Origin: Amylostereum areolatum
Taxonomy: Eukaryota; Basidiomycota; Agaricomycetes; Russulales; Stereaceae
DNA: 64,000 bases
Assembly: GCA_012932865.1 (NCBI GenBank)
Contig: SAXG01000002.1
Coordinates: 62,001 to 126,000 of the forward strand
Direction of reading: 5' to 3'
The notes under the pieces were generated by a model. That model did not search any database, was not told where the DNA came from, and worked only from the letters and a program-made list of their open reading frames with translations. Made by a program: the position numbers and the translations under genes. Shown piece after piece: positions 34,860-48,100 of this stretch (positions within the stretch are counted from its first letter, which is position 1; each line of letters opens with the position of its first letter).

Positions 34860-37800
34860 ATGTTCCCCCCCATCTCCTTCTTCCTCCTCTGCTTTTTCGT
34901 CTTTCTCGCCTCCGCCGATGCCACCAGTCACCTCCCCCCTTCGTCTTCCACTCACGCCCGTCGTTCGCTCGCTTTCCGCAAGAGAGTCCAGCCTGATCTC
35001 GCCCCGCCTCACTTCACCGGCGGCTCCCTCTCTTTTGTCGACCATGACCCGTTGAAAGCACAAGGTCTCGCTCGTCGTCAGGATGGTGCGCTCATTCATC
35101 CCCCATTTTTCGTCTTTTTTTCTTCTGTCTCACACGCCACGTTTGATGTCAGGCTCGCAGTCTTCCACACCGACTTCGACCGACGACTGCAGCCCCTTAG
35201 ATGCCCTCCTCGGGAACTGCAAGCCCAACTCGTCTGCGTCCACCTCCGACTGCGGAATTCTCGGCCTGGGATGTTCGCTCGACCCCTCAGTATCACCCAC
35301 ACCGCCCCCAGCAAGCTCCGTCGTAGACACAACGGCTGCAACCGCTTCAACCGACGCATCATCGTCTTCGGCCTCTTCCTCGTCCGCTGCCACGACTCCA
35401 ACCCCCGCTCCCTCATCCTCCGCGTCGTCATCAGCCGCTCAGGCCTCGTCTTCCGCGGACTGTGGCCTTCTTGGCCTTGGCGGTATTTTGGGAGACTGCA
35501 ACAGTTCGACGTCTCCCGCGGCAACTGCCACATCTGCCTCGTCCGAAACCGTCACCTCCGCCCCGTCCGGCAGCACCAGCGCATCATCACCGTCTGCATC
35601 TCCTTCGTCCAGCGAGGATTGCGGCTTGCTCGGTGGCATCTTAGGCGGTTGCGGCAGCTCAGCGGGTAGCGCCACGTCCAGTCCCTCTTCCCCCCCGGCG
35701 TCATCCGCGAACCCTGCGTCGTCTTCTCCCGCTCCCACGAGCTCGGCATCGGATGATTGTGGCCTGCTTGGGTTGGGTTGCATCGGTTCATCGTCCTCGT
35801 CATCCGCACCCCCCGCATCGACCGCCGCTTCCGATTCCGCGTCGGCCAGCGCGTCAGCGCCCGCTGCCACGAGCACCTCTCAAGACTGTGGCCTCCTCGG
35901 TTTGGGTTGCATCGGCTCGACATCCGCAGCTCCCGCTTCAACCGCTGCCTCTGATTCCGCGTCGGCAAGTCCATCAGCGCCCGCTGCAACCACGAGCAGC
36001 TCTCAAGACTGTGGCCTTCTCGGCTTGGGTTGCGTCGGCTCATCCTCCGCATCCCCCGCCTCGACCGCTGCCTCTGATTCCGCGTCGGCCACCGCGTCCG
36101 CTCCCGCTGCCACAACCACAACTTCCGAAGATTGTGGTCTCCTTGGCTTGGGATGTGTCGGGTCATCGTCCGCGGCTTCCGCCTCGACCGCTCCTCAATC
36201 AAGTGCCACAGCCACAGCCACGGCATCAGCATCTTCGACGGAAGACTGCGGTCTTTTGGGCCTTGGCTGTCACTCATCATCGACAGCTTCATCAGCGCCC
36301 TCCCAGTCTTCTTCTGGAGATTCGACTTCCACAGCGTCGGCGTCGGCTTCCCAGTCGTCTTCTGCGGGAGGTTGCGGCCTTTTGGGACTATTCCCGTGCT
36401 CATCTTCGTCGGTCGGCCCTTCGTCCACAGAGACCGGTAGCGCTAGCGCCACTATCACGTCCTCGCCGTCGTCCTCAGGTTCGGCGACAACATCGAGTGC
36501 CCCCGCGACTACCACCAGCTGTGGCCTCTTCGGAAGTCTTTTAGGAAGCTGCTCTTCCAGCTCGGTATCTGGGTCAACCTCCGCAACCGAAACTGGCTCG
36601 ATCACCAGCACCGTGTCGGGTTCAGATTCGGCGACGACCTCGCTCTCTGTGACGACGAGCGGATCAGTGGTCATTACTGTAACGAACAGCGCCAGCACCT
36701 CTCTTTCCGTGTAAGTTTGTACTCGTTGCATTGGTAGCTATGACTAATTTTGTAACCAGGAGCTCAACAATCACCGCGTCCGGAAACGTCTCTTCCACAG
36801 CCACGGCCACAAGCTCTGTTGTGATTTCATTCCCCAGTGCAAACTCGACCCTCTCCGCATCCACTTCGTTCTCCACGACCACGGCCAGTCCCACGGCCAC
36901 CATTTCGATTTCTGATGTGTCATTCCTGACCGAGTCCACCCTTTTGATCAACTCGATGCCTACGTCGTCCGCTTCGATGACGCAGACCGATCCCGACGCA
37001 CCCGTGACGTCGACGACGAGCCAAACCGTCTCGCAGACGACGATCGTCACGCTGCCAACTGATCCTACTTTCCCTTCGTACTTGGCCGGCCGCGTGTACC
37101 CCCCGACCCCTATTCCCACCGGCAGCGAGCTTAATGGAATGACGCTCGTAACACTATTGTACGACGACGCGTTGAGTTGGAAATTCGTGGCGCAGAGCAG
37201 TGATTCGGAGACGCAATTCTTTGCGTGGATGCCGCCCGTGATTTCGAACGCGTTGGGTATCTCCCGGGATTTGGTCAAGACTTTCGCCCTGCAAGCCTAC
37301 GTTCCCAGCACCTACAAGACCCCGCAGGACGTCGATCAGCTCTTGACCACCTACATGATGTACATCCCGTCCACCAACGTCACCAGCCTCGCCAGCCAAG
37401 TCAAAGCGCGCAACTCAGCTTTCTACACCGGCTTGCAGTCACCGTACAGTGACCTGGCTGCGCACGTCAACCCATCCTTCCAGATCACGTCGGTTGTGGA
37501 CACGAATCAAATCCCGGGCAGCAACACCAGCTCTGCGTCTAGCAGCGGCAGCTCCTCGTCCAGCAGCAGCTCGCGTACCAACATCATCATCGGCGTCGTC
37601 AGCGCCCTCGGTGGACTCACCCTTCTCATTCTGGGCGTCCTCGTGTACAGGAGCATCAAAAAGCGTCGTGAGCTCGCTCACCATCGCCTTTCGGAGTCCA
37701 ACATGCCAGCTGCTATCCCGTACCCTGACCGCACCGGTCGCGACTTCGATCAGGACAGTGTCGGCGGTCAGCGTAGGCGCAGCTTCTACTTCGCGGAAGA

Positions 37801-37999
37801 CAGTCTTCGTGGGTACGGCAGCATGGCAAGTGGAGCTGGGATGCAGCAGCAACAGCCAATGGCCGGGCCCAGCGGCTACCACAACAGCACGGTCGAATAC
37901 AGCTACAGAGACGACCCGAACCAGATGAGGGAGCGTGGCCCGGTCACTGGCGGCGCCATTTCTGCACCCATCTTGCAGCAGAGCAGCATGAACTGGTAA
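34860..37999 (+). CDS. MSB2: Msb2-like signalling mucin, single-pass membrane protein
   Basis: Exons are 34860-35085, 35153-36710 and 36760-37999, giving 1007 residues in one consistent frame. ATG 34860 opens a signal peptide (PISFFLLCFFVFLASADA). A dibasic site (GLARRQDG) follows, then a roughly 600-residue Ser/Thr/Ala/Pro mucin region with Cys-containing repeats. The juxtamembrane ectodomain (GMTLVTLLYDDALSWKFVAQ, ALQAYVPSTYKTPQDVDQLL, TYMMYIPSTNVTSLASQVK) resembles the conserved extracellular domain of fungal Msb2/Hkr1 osmosensing mucins. A transmembrane helix (NIIIGVVSALGGLTLLILGV) and a basic cytoplasmic tail end the protein. Msb2 proteins feed surface and osmotic signals to Cdc42-MAPK pathways. 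The assignment rests on architecture and the juxtamembrane block. Confidence 0.75.
35755..36243 (+). repeat. In-frame tandem repeats of about 41 codons in the mucin gene
   Basis: Units start with D-C-G-L-L-G-L-G-C at 35755, 35884, 36007, 36130 and again at 36244, spaced 129, 123, 123 and 114 bp. Each has a Cys pair spaced six residues apart, followed by a Ser/Ala/Thr-rich stretch (STAASDSASAS). Weaker copies precede (from about 35190, 35250, 35458 and 35617) and follow (36370, 36520). High nucleotide similarity between middle copies suggests recent unit turnover. Confidence 0.85.
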
Positions 38000-38929
38000 A
38001 CGGCTGGTGAGTGCACATCGACTTGTTTGGACGCCTGGGCTGAGTTGACGAAAATTTCTACCAGGTTCTTGTAGGACGTTTGACTGAGAACCAACCAGAG
38101 GCCAGGTTATATCCGACAAAAGATACCACTTCTCACCTTCGTCCCGTCCTGACTTGTTTTCGACTCGGTCCTCCGCCTTTTCTCTACTTACCGTTATTTA
38201 TCTTCACAGCCGGTGCTCATTCATGTTTTGGGGTTTCAGATAGATCGTGTGCGATCTGCGTCCGTTGACCGCGTCGTCCTTTTTCTTCGTTTGGGTTGCT
38301 TGTAAGTACGCCTATACATCGTTGTTGTTGTGTACGCGCGTGCGCGCCTTTCACCCCGCCGTTGTTCGTCGTGTCGTTGGCGAGTACGCGGTTGTCATAT
38401 GGATTAAAGTTTCTTGGAAATCGTGCCCCTTGTCCTGGGGCTTCAAGACAATGCCTGTCCTGCAGGCAGCCGACGGACCCTGTCTCTGCATATTCTCGCC
38501 GTTCGTTACTGTATCTTCTTACCGTAAAGCTTACCCGTATTTTTCGTACTCTTCAAACGTCGTCGCTTTCACGTTTTATTTCCCCTGGTCTCGCTGGTCT
38601 CCTCCTGTAATCCCCGATGGTATAGTGTACTTGGGTATCATGAAATGGCGCCGATATCGTCTATAGACAATCGACGATCGCACAAAGTTGGAAGCCGTGA
38701 GGCGTGGTCCTTGCCAGGTTTTAATTTTGCGAGCGGGCGCTTATGGAAGACGCGCGAGTTGCCAAAAAGGGGGATCTCCCACAACCAGAACGACTATCTT
38801 CTGGTTAGGTCAGCCACGGAGACTAGGATCTCCCCACGTGGGACGCGTGCCCAAGAGGGCGGGCGGAGCTCTGCGCGTCTTCAAAGCACGCTCCTCCACT
38901 TTTGTCTTCGACTCTCGCTCTCGTCGGTT
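38000..38929. other. Intergenic region
   Basis: The 3' UTR of the mucin gene and the promoter of the SCC2-like gene. A CTCTCACCTTCGTC pyrimidine-rich stretch and several T-rich segments are seen. No gene was recognised. A 139-codon plus ORF (38247-38666) shows no start context or domain. Confidence 0.5.
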
Positions 38930-41900
38930 ATGGACCACAATGGCTGGTACGCACAACAGAATGGCCACGCCAGATATCACCAGCCTCAGCCGGAAAGCAC
39001 TGGCCTCGTCGCACCGGAGTCAGCCCATCGGGATGCACATCGGCTGCTGGCTGTCTACCCTTTCGCGTCTGCCACCCCTACCAATCACGGTACGCAAAGC
39101 CGACTTTCGTTCGCGCGTACAATGCTGATGTTTCTTTGTCCGTTTTTTTGTTAGTCGCGCGGCATCTGAACGGATTGACGGCGAACGCCACGACACCGTC
39201 GTATGTGCAGCCTCAATATTACGCGATGAACGGGTACAACTATCCCTCCGCGAATCCGCCCCCATACTCGGAGTATGCGCCCCAGATGCTCGTGCTGCAG
39301 TCGCAGCAGGTGCCGACGAACGATTCTACGTATTGGACCAACACGCGCAATGAGGCCGTGAGGTATCTGGGACAGCCGGGAACACAGTGCGTTTTCGGGC
39401 CTCACGCCGCCAGCCAATTCGACCGAGAGAAGGGCTGACTATATGCGCCTTTCCATTGTTCTCCTTCTCTCCCTTTCAGACCGTTCCCGCAATATCAACC
39501 GAGCACCGATTACTGGACGTCCCACTCCCAGCCCTCCTACCCGACCAGCGCGTTCGCCCAGTCCGTCTTCCAGCACACCATGCCGACGATGTCCTATCCG
39601 ACCCCGTCGCCAGGTATCCAGCCCTCCTCGTCTTCTCTCGCGAACGCGCTCGTCGAGCGTCCGCCCGCGCCGCCCAAGAAGCTCTATCCACCACACGAAT
39701 CCGCCTCGTTCTTCAACGACTTCCTCGACAAGTCCAGCCGCGAGCTCGAGCTCTCCCAGGCCGCGAAATTCACCACGCCTCGCACGCCGAGCAAGCCCTC
39801 GGCCAGGTCCACCTCATTCACGGAGTCGCCCGACCCCATCGCGATGGGCGCGGTGGTCACGCCGCTGAAGCGCAAGCCGGCCGACGACATGCAGTCGCCG
39901 TCGTTCAAGCGCATACACTCGCTCAATCGGACGCCTTCCTCGTCTTCTCTCTCCGGTCCACCTTCCACCCCCTCCACCTCCTCACAAGCTTCTGCCTCGA
40001 CGCAGGGCACACCCGCCTCGCGCACTGCCACCCCGACCGCCGTGCGACGCAAGATGATGCCGTACGTGGAGCTTCCGCCTAAACCCAAGGCGTGGACGCC
40101 GTCCATGCTGTCGGCGAAGAAGGCGGTACCGAAGACGCCGCAGACGCTGAAGGGGAAGGGGAGGATGCGAATGGACGAGGATGAGGATCTGGGTGGCTTC
40201 GGTTCGGAGGAGGAAGGTTTCAAACCGCGCAAGACGAGTCTCGCGATGAACGACGTCCCAAGGTCGTCCGCGAAGCGCACAGGAGGTCGCGATGATAGAG
40301 GTACTCTCTGTCAGGCTTCTTTTCTTCGACGCATATATGCTCATCTAACTCTCTCAGGACCCTTGGAGAAGTTTTCGGCGCTAGTGGAGGACGTCTTCGA
40401 GGCTGAAGACGCCCTTCCTGCCGACGCAGAGCTAGAATCCCTTCCTCTGGAGTTTTTCTCACCACTGACCGTCGAGCCCGCACGACCTCAACTGCATCCA
40501 AACATCATTCGAAAACTCACTAAGCACATCACGCAAGTCGTCCGGCCCGCCAAACGAGTGCGAACCCAATCAGCCGCAGGACAGACGCCTCGCGCGAAAG
40601 GTCCCTTGAGCATCGCTGACCTGGAGATCCCGACTCTGGCGCGAATATTGAAAATCCTCGAACGCAGTGTGCGCGCGGGCGAGGACCTCGACCCGTTCCT
40701 CAGCGATCGCCCAGCGGAGCCGCGCGGGGTCACCGTTTCTCCGAGCAAGAAGAAGAGTGCGAAAGCGAGGAAGGCGCTAGGCGAGCGGCGATCGAAGTCT
40801 AAAACGCCTGGGGTCGAGGGCGAGGGCGCGGGCGCGGGTAGGGAGGGAACGCCTATGGACGTGGATCCGCAGGTCGACATGTCCGATCTCGACAAACTGT
40901 CTCGTTTGCTGGACATCGCGCGAGACAGCATCCTCGCGGCCGACTGCTGCATAGCGCTCCTGGGAAGCGATCGCCTGCCGAAGCAGGTGTACTCGGAAGA
41001 GCTCATCACGGTCTGCCTCGCGGCGATCAAGAACCAGCTGAACAAGGTTATCTACCCGTTCGTCGAGGCATCCACAGATTCCTCGCAAATATCGCCTGTG
41101 CTTCGACACTTGGTCAAATCTCCAGCGGCTGTGAAGGAGCAGCGCGAGAAGGTTGCGGAGGTGTTCCAGGCGCTCACTTCAGTCTTGCCCAGGATCAACA
41201 ATCTTGTCTGCGCGGACACCGTGGCCATGTCAGACTCGATCATCATCCAGGCCGTCTACATCGCGGTCGGTCCGTTCTTTGTGACCGAGAGCGAGGGCGA
41301 AGGCAAGGGCAAGAAGGAGAATGTGGTGCTCAGCACGTTGGGTCATAGCGCTATGCGTGGGTTCCGATTGGAGGCGCTGTCTTTGATTCGCAGCGTATGT
41401 TGTGCGATCATGTTTCCGTACTCGTACTTAGGTCTGTGTCTAGATCTTCGGCAACCACGAAGATCAGCGATCGTGGATCATTGAAGAGATCCTGTCTTCG
41501 CTCATCAAGCTATCTGACACCAAGCAGAAAGCCGGACAGTTTCGGTATGTTTCAATCGTTCTCGTTCGGAGGAAGCTATCTCATCGCTATCGTAAGCCTG
41601 CGCGACGGTCGTTCCATTCGTACTGTGTCCGCGCTGCTTCTTCAACTTGTTCAAACGTCGGCCCATGGTGTTCGTGTCGATGCACGTCGTCTTGGTAAGG
41701 CAAGACAACAGACTCTCACCCTTCGCCGGCAAGAAAGTCTCAACGACAAGGAGAAGCTCAAGGAACCATTCCTTGATCAGACGGATGTTGAAGTACGCTC
41801 GACGGTATCATTCGAAGGGGACATGGTCTCACTTCTGAGCAGGAAATCAATTTGTATACATCAGGTCTGGAATCGGCAACGAAGTCGGCGAAAACCATTG

Positions 41901-44900
41901 TCATATTCCTTACGCAGCGGTACCTCCGTCCCTTCCCTTTCGTGCGACCTTGTAGCTGATCCGAAGGTAGATCAGGGAAGGGCAAGTCAACGAAGAATTC
42001 CAATGAGGCTGAATATCGTGCTATCTTCGACAATCTGGTTTCGGACCTCCTTGTCGTGCTTTTCTGGCCCGAGTGGCCCGCAGCCAGTCTGCTCTTAAGC
42101 ATTATTTGCAAGTTCATGGTGAGCCCGAGCTTTGATATATGTGCGTATGTTTTGAAGCTGACGCGAGCTTCCCAGGTCTCATCGCTGGACGACATCAAGA
42201 CCAACAATCAGACCGATAACAATGCAGCGAAGACCCTCGCTCTCGACCATCTCGGTGTAGTCGCCGCACGCCTGCGATCAAGCAATCTCAAATTCAAGCC
42301 ATCTGGCCCCGAGGATAAAGGCACTGTCGCCCTCAAGTCCTTGGATGAGATTCTCGCTGCTGCTAGCGTGCAGGAACTGGATCGCCTTGTCAATGCTCAC
42401 CAAGATGTTGCCACACATCTATCAAAACGTTCTTCGAAGGAACAGGCTTACGATGTGAGCCGATACTTCCCTGCGCGTATCTGCTCGCTGAACAATACAC
42501 CAACAGAGTGCGCGAGAGCTCACTGCCGTGACGTGGGGACAAGAACTCGCCATCGCTCTCAAAACTTGCAACGTGACCCTGTCAGGGGCAGACGACGGAG
42601 ATAACCTTCAACTCCCCAAAGCTCAGCCTCCCAAGCTTCTTTCCTTCGCGACCAAGGTCAAATCTGCTTTGCGAGAGGTATGGAAAGATGCCTCGAACGA
42701 CGTTTTCGATATCGGGTACGATTGTATTTCTCGTAACTGCTGACATCTCATTGACTGGACGTTGGACAGTTCACAAGAGGAAGCCCTTCGAATCGACCGT
42801 TTGGCGGAGGAGATCGGCATTGTGCAGGATCTGAGGAATTCCTATCACCCCATTCTGAACGTCATTCTTATGGCTTTGGATGCCCCACCCGTGTTCATGC
42901 GAACCAAGGCTCTCCGTGCTCTCGGACAGATTGTTACCAGCGATCCGACCATCTTGTCCTCAGTGCGTCGGTTCTCTTCGTGCCCTTCTCGCGTCTCATA
43001 TCATCTCTATAGGCAAATGTTCGCCATGGCATCGAGAGTCACCTTCTTGATAGCTCACCCGCTGTGCGAGACGCGGCTGTCGAGTTGATTGGCAAGTACA
43101 TGATCGACTCTCCCGAGGTGGCCAGCGACTATTACCAGAAGATTGCCGACCGGATGGCGGTTTGTCTTCTCAAATACCCTTCCTCGAGCCCAAACTGACC
43201 AACAAACAAAGGACACTGGACTTGGCGTGCGCAAACGCGTTATCAAGTTGTTGAAATCGTTTTACGGCGTCATCGACGACACCCGTCGTCGTATTGACAT
43301 CATGACACGCCTTGTTCTTAGGATGTACGACGAAGACGATACGGTCAAGGACCTTGCCGTCAAGACCGTCGAAGAGCTCTGGTTCCCAGCTCCCACTACC
43401 GTTTCTCAGAAGCCCCGTTCAACCTCCTCCATAACCAACGACGACAAGACACAGCTTTTGGAGAAGGTTGCTATTATTATGGGTGTCGCGGCTAATTTCA
43501 ACCACAAAGATCGCCAGTCGCCTTTGGAAGATCTTCTGCACAAGATCATCGCCACCAAGGACGGGACGGAGGCGCAGAACTTATACGGCCGCTATGCGGA
43601 GATATGTGAAGCCTTGATCGATGGACTAGTTGACGCCACCGACCTTCCTGGATTTGTGAGTTCGCGTGTTGTCCTATGCCAACCGTGACTTGAACTAGTG
43701 TGTGCAACTTAGACCACGGTCAACTGCATTAGAACGATTCACCTTTTCTCCTCGGCCCATCCCGCGGTGTTTTCCGGGACAAACGCATCCACTCTACTTC
43801 CGTATCTCAAGAATGCGACGACGGTCGGTGGCCTTGTAGCGCGTCTTTGTTCATGATTCTAATTGCCTGGTAATGCAGCCCGAGGAGCAGCACATATCTG
43901 ACTATCTTTTGAAGATCTTCCGCGTTTCCATACCGCATATGCCGAAGACTGCTGCCAAGTTCGGCCAGGAGTTGCAACAGGCCCTGCAACCAATGATTGT
44001 GAAACCATCTGTCGCGGGTGGTATCGCGGTATGCCAGACTTATCCAGACTTATGCCGCCCATCATTGACGTTCGACGCAGGCTCTGCAGGAGCTGGTCGC
44101 TTGTTTGTGTGCCGTAGTTCAACATTTGACTCACGAATTTGTTTCTTTGGCGAGGCTACTCGCATCGTGTAATGGTGAGCTCGCATTTCAGCTCTCTTGA
44201 CGTAATCCTCATCCTAGAATAGCTCGAATTCAACATTGTCTCAAGTCATCAAGCCCTCTCCAGACCCAGGAGGGCCGAACTCTGACTGTTCTAACATTCA
44301 TCATCGCTCTCCTGGTTGAGAACTGTAACTTCGATAGGGTGAGGGTGGAACACCCAGGTTCGATCTCATAATTTACTACGTATGACCATCCGCTTACGAT
44401 ACGCCTAGATGTTTCCAAGGACATAGACAACGTTACCAAGGTATTTCTCGATGTTATCCTTTTTGGTTCACGCTCCTAAATTCACATCGGTAGGGATCCG
44501 TCATCGAGTATACCTATCGAACGATGTTAGCTCTGTACACCAAGTACAAGGACCCAGCTGCTCGTGGCCGCACATTGCAATGTTTAGGTAGGTTGATCGC
44601 AAAACATGTTGTCGGTGGTGCTCAAGGTCCATCTGTACAGGGTTCTTATTCAGAGCTCACCCCAGTCTGATGACTCTCGACACATCGGCTACGATCATGG
44701 ACGACATATTCTCGTCTCCAGAGGAGGATGGACGTACCCGTCTGCTCAAGATCATGCAAGACTTCCTCGTCTCAGAGGCAGCTAAACATGCACTTAAGGA
44801 GAAGAACGCTGTCGGTGGCAAAGCCATCCCAGTATCCGATGTCAACATGGACGAGCTGATTGGGAACACCGATGGATTTGCGGATTCCGGGTAAGGCTCT

Positions 44901-46200
44901 TTGTGTATTGCTCATCGCGCCGATGTTGATTTTTTTTCAGCGTGAGCTCCGCCGTCGTTCAGCGCTATCTCGATCCCATTTTGAAGGCAGCACTCTCTCA
45001 AAATGCACAGACTCAAGGTGTCGCCGTAGATATCTTGAGCTTCACGATCAAGCAGGGGCTTGCACATCCGCTCCAGGTGTGTTACTACTTTACCTTGCCT
45101 GATAAAACCTTTGTTAATACCCTCTCCAAGTCTTTCCCAGTCATCGTTTCCCTTGAAACCAGTCCCAATACTAGCCTTAGCTCCAGAGCTAGTGCGCTGC
45201 ATGCCATCCTCCATACCAAACACGCATCACTTCTCAACTCTCGTTATATCGTCAGTGCGCGTGCGACTTTTGACTACCAGAAGACATTGGCTTCCGACGA
45301 CCACCCTGTTCACGGCTATCGCATGCTACCAATGCCCACCGCACTCCTTCAGCGGTGGTACAACCACGTTCGGGAGAAGCGGCCCTCGAAGATCGAGTTC
45401 ATCAAGGCGCTCATGCGGACCTTCGACCTATCTACCAAGCTGTCGTCATCACAAGACGATGTCGAGTTCGCGCGGTATATGGCGGAGAACTTCTCAGCCA
45501 TGGAATACAAAATGGCAGAAGAGGTGCTTCTGGTTATCAAAACCTTGACTGGTGTGCTTAGTACGGCCGGCATGCAATGCGTGGAGCAACTCCAACCGGA
45601 GGGCTTGGTAGGACTCCTAAAGGAGTCAGTCCAAGCTTCTGAGGTTCGACCCCAAGCAGATGGTGACGTGGTTATGGGGGATGTAACTCTCACAGGGCCC
45701 GCTCAATCCAGCACCAGTAGGTCGTTTTATTGAAGAAACAGGTTCGGTCACTTATGCGGGCCCCCTGTTAGCATCTGTGCAGACCCTCGACAAGCTGTCT
45801 CTCCTTCGTAGTTCCGTCATCCTCGCCATCATCATGCAACTCAAATCGTATTTGAAGACTTTGTACAGCCTTTCTGAAGAGTAGGCTGCTCTTATCCGTT
45901 CTGCTTTCTTCAGTATTAACATTCTTTGTGACAGCAAATGCCTCAAATACGTCCCCGGAAAGAAGAGTGCCATTGGTGACAAGGCTGTAACGCGCCGGCA
46001 TGATACTGCATTGACTTGGGATCGTCTGCCTTACGCCGTCAAGCCACTTCTTACGGTGGAAGATATGGAAGCTCAACGAGATTCAGTGCGTTCATGACGC
46101 TGCTTTCCACGAACTTCTCCTCTAACTTCAGTTTATGTAGTTCCTTGCGATCTGGCATGAAGATGGGGTCACTCAAGAGCCAGATGACGATGGTCTCTGA
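38930..46200 (+). CDS. mis4: Scc2/Mis4/Nipped-B cohesin loader
   Basis: Starts at ATG 38930 ([18 protein letters not shown]) and ends at TGA 46198-46200 ([19 protein letters not shown]), with over twenty short introns. The N-terminus is Tyr/Pro/Gln-rich and disordered, followed by a basic Ser/Pro segment. From about 40.4 kb the protein is a long HEAT-repeat array: [113 protein letters not shown]. These central blocks are the most conserved in Scc2/NIPBL. The C-terminal part continues with [20 protein letters not shown] and [20 protein letters not shown]. The protein loads cohesin on chromatin with Scc4/Ssl3. It is the longest gene in the window; exon borders were not all resolved. Confidence 0.9.
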
Positions 46201-46747
46201 CCTAGTTCGATACATTCATGACATGTTTTCATCTCTTTCGCTCAGTATCATGATTCTACTCGGACCATTTGCACATTTTCTTATATCATTATTCGCTATA
46301 CACATACCCTTCACTAGTCTCACTACTCGCAGTTTCTCGCGGACTGATGCCTGCTATTCTTTCTGGTCTTCTCTGTACGATGCTGATACATTTATAGTAA
46401 CCAGAACATGTACTCCACTCCGTAATCGTCCCTATGTGCCCTGCTCCTAGTCTCCCAAAGTAGAGTCGACCCTCGTAGAGTCGTACTTACCTCGAGACTT
46501 TCAGCTGACCGCCGAAATATCAGACCTATCTCCTTTCCCCGGAGATGTGACACAGTTGGTGACTGGACAGCAAAAGTGGTGATGCGTGATGCATAAGCGG
46601 TGTCCGGCATTGTCTGAGCTGACGCGCGAACGTGCGAAGCCCCTTTACAACTGGCCGATCGAATTGCTTTATATAAGTTTTCCTTTCCCAACTGCGTTGA
46701 ACGTGGTACCACTCACTACACTTTCTCTACTCGACAAACAAACTGCC
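46201..46747. other. Intergenic region upstream of the Sec14-like gene
   Basis: The SCC2 3' UTR and the promoter of the next gene, which contains a TATA box (separate entry). No other feature was seen. Confidence 0.5.
46670..46676 (+). promoter_or_regulatory. TATA box of the Sec14-like gene
   Basis: TATATAA about 72 nt upstream of the ATG at 46748, followed by a C/A-rich leader ending in AACAAACTGCC before the start codon, a common fungal 5' UTR arrangement. Confidence 0.6.
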
Positions 46748-48100
46748 ATGAGCTTGAACGACCACATGCGGGCTGAGGCCATCCTCGGAAACCTCGGGCA
46801 CCTTACCGAAGACCAGCAGGCCCAATTTACGACCTTCCGCACAAACCTCGAGAAAGCGAGCTTATACACACCACCTACTACCACCGCTCCGTCTTCTCAC
46901 GACGACGCAACCCTCCTGTAACTTTGTCCCGCTCCTCGTATCCGAAAGGAGTAGCTGACCCGCGCCCTGCAGCCGTTTCCTCCGTGCACGGAGATTTGAC
47001 CCATTGAAGGCCCAGCAACAATTTGCGGCTACGGAAGACTGGCGCAAGACACACAGTGTTGATGCTCTTTATGCGACTTTCCCCACCCAGGAATTTGAGC
47101 GGGCGAAGCTCTTCTATCCTCGGTGGACGGGGCGAAGGGACAAGGTGCGTTCAACCGTCCATGGATGTCGTCTCGTTCGCTGATCAAAATATCGTCACTC
47201 AGCAAGGCGTCCCGGTTTATGTCTACAAACTGTCAGCGTTGACGGGAGAGATGCAGAAGGAGTTAAATCAGGTTCCCACTGAGAGGAGGTATCAGAGAAT
47301 GTCAGTCCGAGCAGTTTTCACCCAAAGATCGGCACTGAACGTGGACCTTCGGATATCGTTCAGAGTGTCGCTTTGGGAGTTTATGCGCCTGTTCACACTC
47401 CCGCTCTGCTCTGCTCTACCTCATCCAGACCCTCATCCACCGACACCGACTACACCTCTTCACTCACAACCAAATGGACTCCCCAACGGACAGCCCACCG
47501 ACATAACACCTCCTCTCACAAGCAAGGTGCCGATCACATCCGTCACATCCATCATCGACCTCGGCGACGTTTCTCTCGGGACAATGTGGAGTCTTCGACA
47601 TCACCTCCAGCAAGCATCCGAGCTCGCAACGGCACACTACCCGGAAACACTTCATCGTATCGCTGTTGTCAATGCGCCCAGCTTCTTCGGCACTGTTTGG
47701 GGATGGATCAAGGTACTTACCAAGCTATTTTTTCCAACCATCGAAGATCCTGACTGTGTTCCCATTCGATACTCAGGTATGGTTCGACGAAGGTACTCGT
47801 AACAAAGTGCACGTCCTTGATTCGAATCCTGGGCCAACACTCCTCACCCTAATCGATACGGCGAACCTTCCCCGTACATACGGCGGTGAGCTCGACTTCC
47901 AGTACGAAGACGCCCCTGTCCTCGACGATGCTGCGAAGAAAGCGTTGGGCACCGACTCCGTCCCAAGAGGACCTGTCATTTTCAAAGGTGATGGCTGGGC
48001 TCGTCCTGCGGGTTGGAAGGAGGAAGAGGCTGCCCCACCACCTGAAAAGGTTCATGCCCAGAGTACAACACGGAGTAGATTTAGTATCTGGAGTAAGTGA
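46748..48100 (+). CDS. Sec14-like phosphatidylinositol/phosphatidylcholine transfer protein (CRAL-TRIO)
   Basis: Starts at ATG 46748 (MSLNDHMRAEAILGNLGHL) and ends at TGA 48098-48100. A CRAL-TRIO N-terminal helical domain (EDQQAQFTTFRTNLEKAS, DATLLRFLRARRFDPLKAQQ) precedes the lipid-binding CRAL-TRIO domain (GVPVYVYKLSALTGEM, ITSVTSIIDLGDVSLGTMW, HYPETLHRIAVVNAPSFFG, NLPRTYGGELDF). An insert rich in His/Pro/Thr (LPHPDPHPPTPTTPLHSQP) interrupts the lipid domain before VTSIIDL, longer than in yeast Sec14. The C-terminal tail is short (FSIWSK). Sec14 proteins exchange lipids and stimulate PI kinases at Golgi and endosomes. Which paralogue this is cannot be decided here. Confidence 0.85.

Noticed and set aside
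35552..36403. 283-codon minus-strand ORF made of repeats
   Set aside because: It is the reverse of the mucin tandem repeats; its Arg/Asn/Trp repeat is an artefact of the sense repeat.
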